Assembly: GCA_937915775.1 (NCBI GenBank)
Contig: CALGGQ010000095.1
Span: 1 to 5,930, forward strand
Source: an uncultured Clostridia bacterium
GTDB lineage: Bacteria; Bacillota; Clostridia; Oscillospirales; Acutalibacteraceae
Direction of reading: 5' to 3'
Length of the DNA: 5,930 bases
The position numbers were made by a program, and so were the translations under genes. The notes under the pieces are model-generated. The model searched no databases and was not told the DNA's origin. It saw only the letters and a program-made list of their open reading frames with translations. This document shows, piece by piece, positions 5,587 through 5,930 of the stretch; within the stretch, counting starts at the first letter, position 1, and the number at the start of each line of letters is the position of its first letter.

Positions 5587-5930
5587 AACGTCTTTTTGGG
5601 TTTCTTTTTGGCTTTGGTTGGTGTTGTTGCGCTGACGGCTTCACAAGACATTTTTCGCTTGTTCCGATTAAGTCAAAGCGCTTTGCCTTTTTCAGCGCTT
5701 CTTCAATCAAAGGCGCATTCTTAGGGTTATAATACTGCAGCAGTGCGCGCTGCAACGCTTTTTCATGCGGATTGACGGCACAGTAAACCGGCTGCATTGT
5801 GTACGGGTCAAGCCCTGTATAATACATCGTAGTGGATATCGTACCGGGTGTCGGATAAAAATCCTGTACCTGCTCGGGACGGATACGGTTTTTCTTTAAA
5901 AAGACTGCCAGCTCGATGGCATCACTGAGC
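5576..5930 (-). CDS. ygiQ: YgiQ-family radical SAM protein, C-terminal part (5' end outside window)
   Basis: 117 codons are visible, continuing beyond the right edge. LKKNRIRPEQVQDFYPTPGT and MYYTGLDPYTMQPVYCA, followed by EKALQRALLQYYNPKN, are characteristic of the C-terminal region of YgiQ-type radical SAM proteins (usually 600 residues or more). The iron-sulfur CxxxCxxC motif would lie upstream and is not in the window. The biochemical role of YgiQ is not established. The protein ends in a basic tail (QPKPKRNPKRRYEK) that varies among relatives. An ATG at 5827 lies inside the conserved domain and is not the start. The last 11 bases overlap the start of the ComEA-like gene, so it heads the visible ygiQ-comEA-comF run. 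Confidence 0.9.
   Translation of the reverse strand, partial: LSDAIELAVFLKKNRIRPEQVQDFYPTPGTISTTMYYTGLDPYTMQPVYCAVNPHEKALQRALLQYYNPKNAPLIEEALKKAKRFDLIGTSEKCLVKPSAQQHQPKPKRNPKRRYEK

Overview
The window looks like chromosomal DNA of an uncultured or gut-type Clostridia bacterium (Oscillospiraceae/Ruminococcaceae-like). This is inferred from the genes: a clostridial-type PurF homologue, a Tet(M)-like translation GTPase with a C-terminal NYN nuclease domain, and a YgiQ / ComEA-like / ComF-like run. No rRNA, tRNA, CRISPR array, insertion sequence or origin was seen.

Left part (1-2714). Bases 1 to about 430, minus strand, encode the N-terminal glutamine-amidotransferase part of a PurF-type amidophosphoribosyltransferase; its C-terminus lies beyond the left edge and its first codons are missing. 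At about 412-433 it meets, on the opposite strand, a Tet(M)/EF-G-like GTPase gene that has lost its own start, P-loop and switch regions and begins just before the G4 motif (NKMD). The two broken genes share a short stretch at the join. This is either an assembly or amplification chimera or a true recombination breakpoint. The GTPase remainder keeps domains II-V, a linker and a complete-looking NYN/YacP (Rae1-like) domain. A bidirectional hairpin terminator follows.

Middle part (2718-4322). Three tightly packed minus-strand genes (P-loop kinase, GNAT acetyltransferase, second GNAT acetyltransferase) are separated by only 1-2 bases. They are transcribed from a strong sigma-A-type promoter at 4292-4321. 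This block is AT-richer than both flanks and resembles a small acquired modification or resistance-type cassette; its substrates are unknown.

Right part (4324-5930). A minus-strand operon with overlapping genes runs ygiQ-like radical SAM protein (5' end off the window), then a membrane-anchored ComEA-like helix-hairpin-helix protein, then a ComF-like phosphoribosyltransferase. The last two belong to families needed for DNA uptake in natural transformation. Overlaps of 11 and 4 bases suggest translational coupling.
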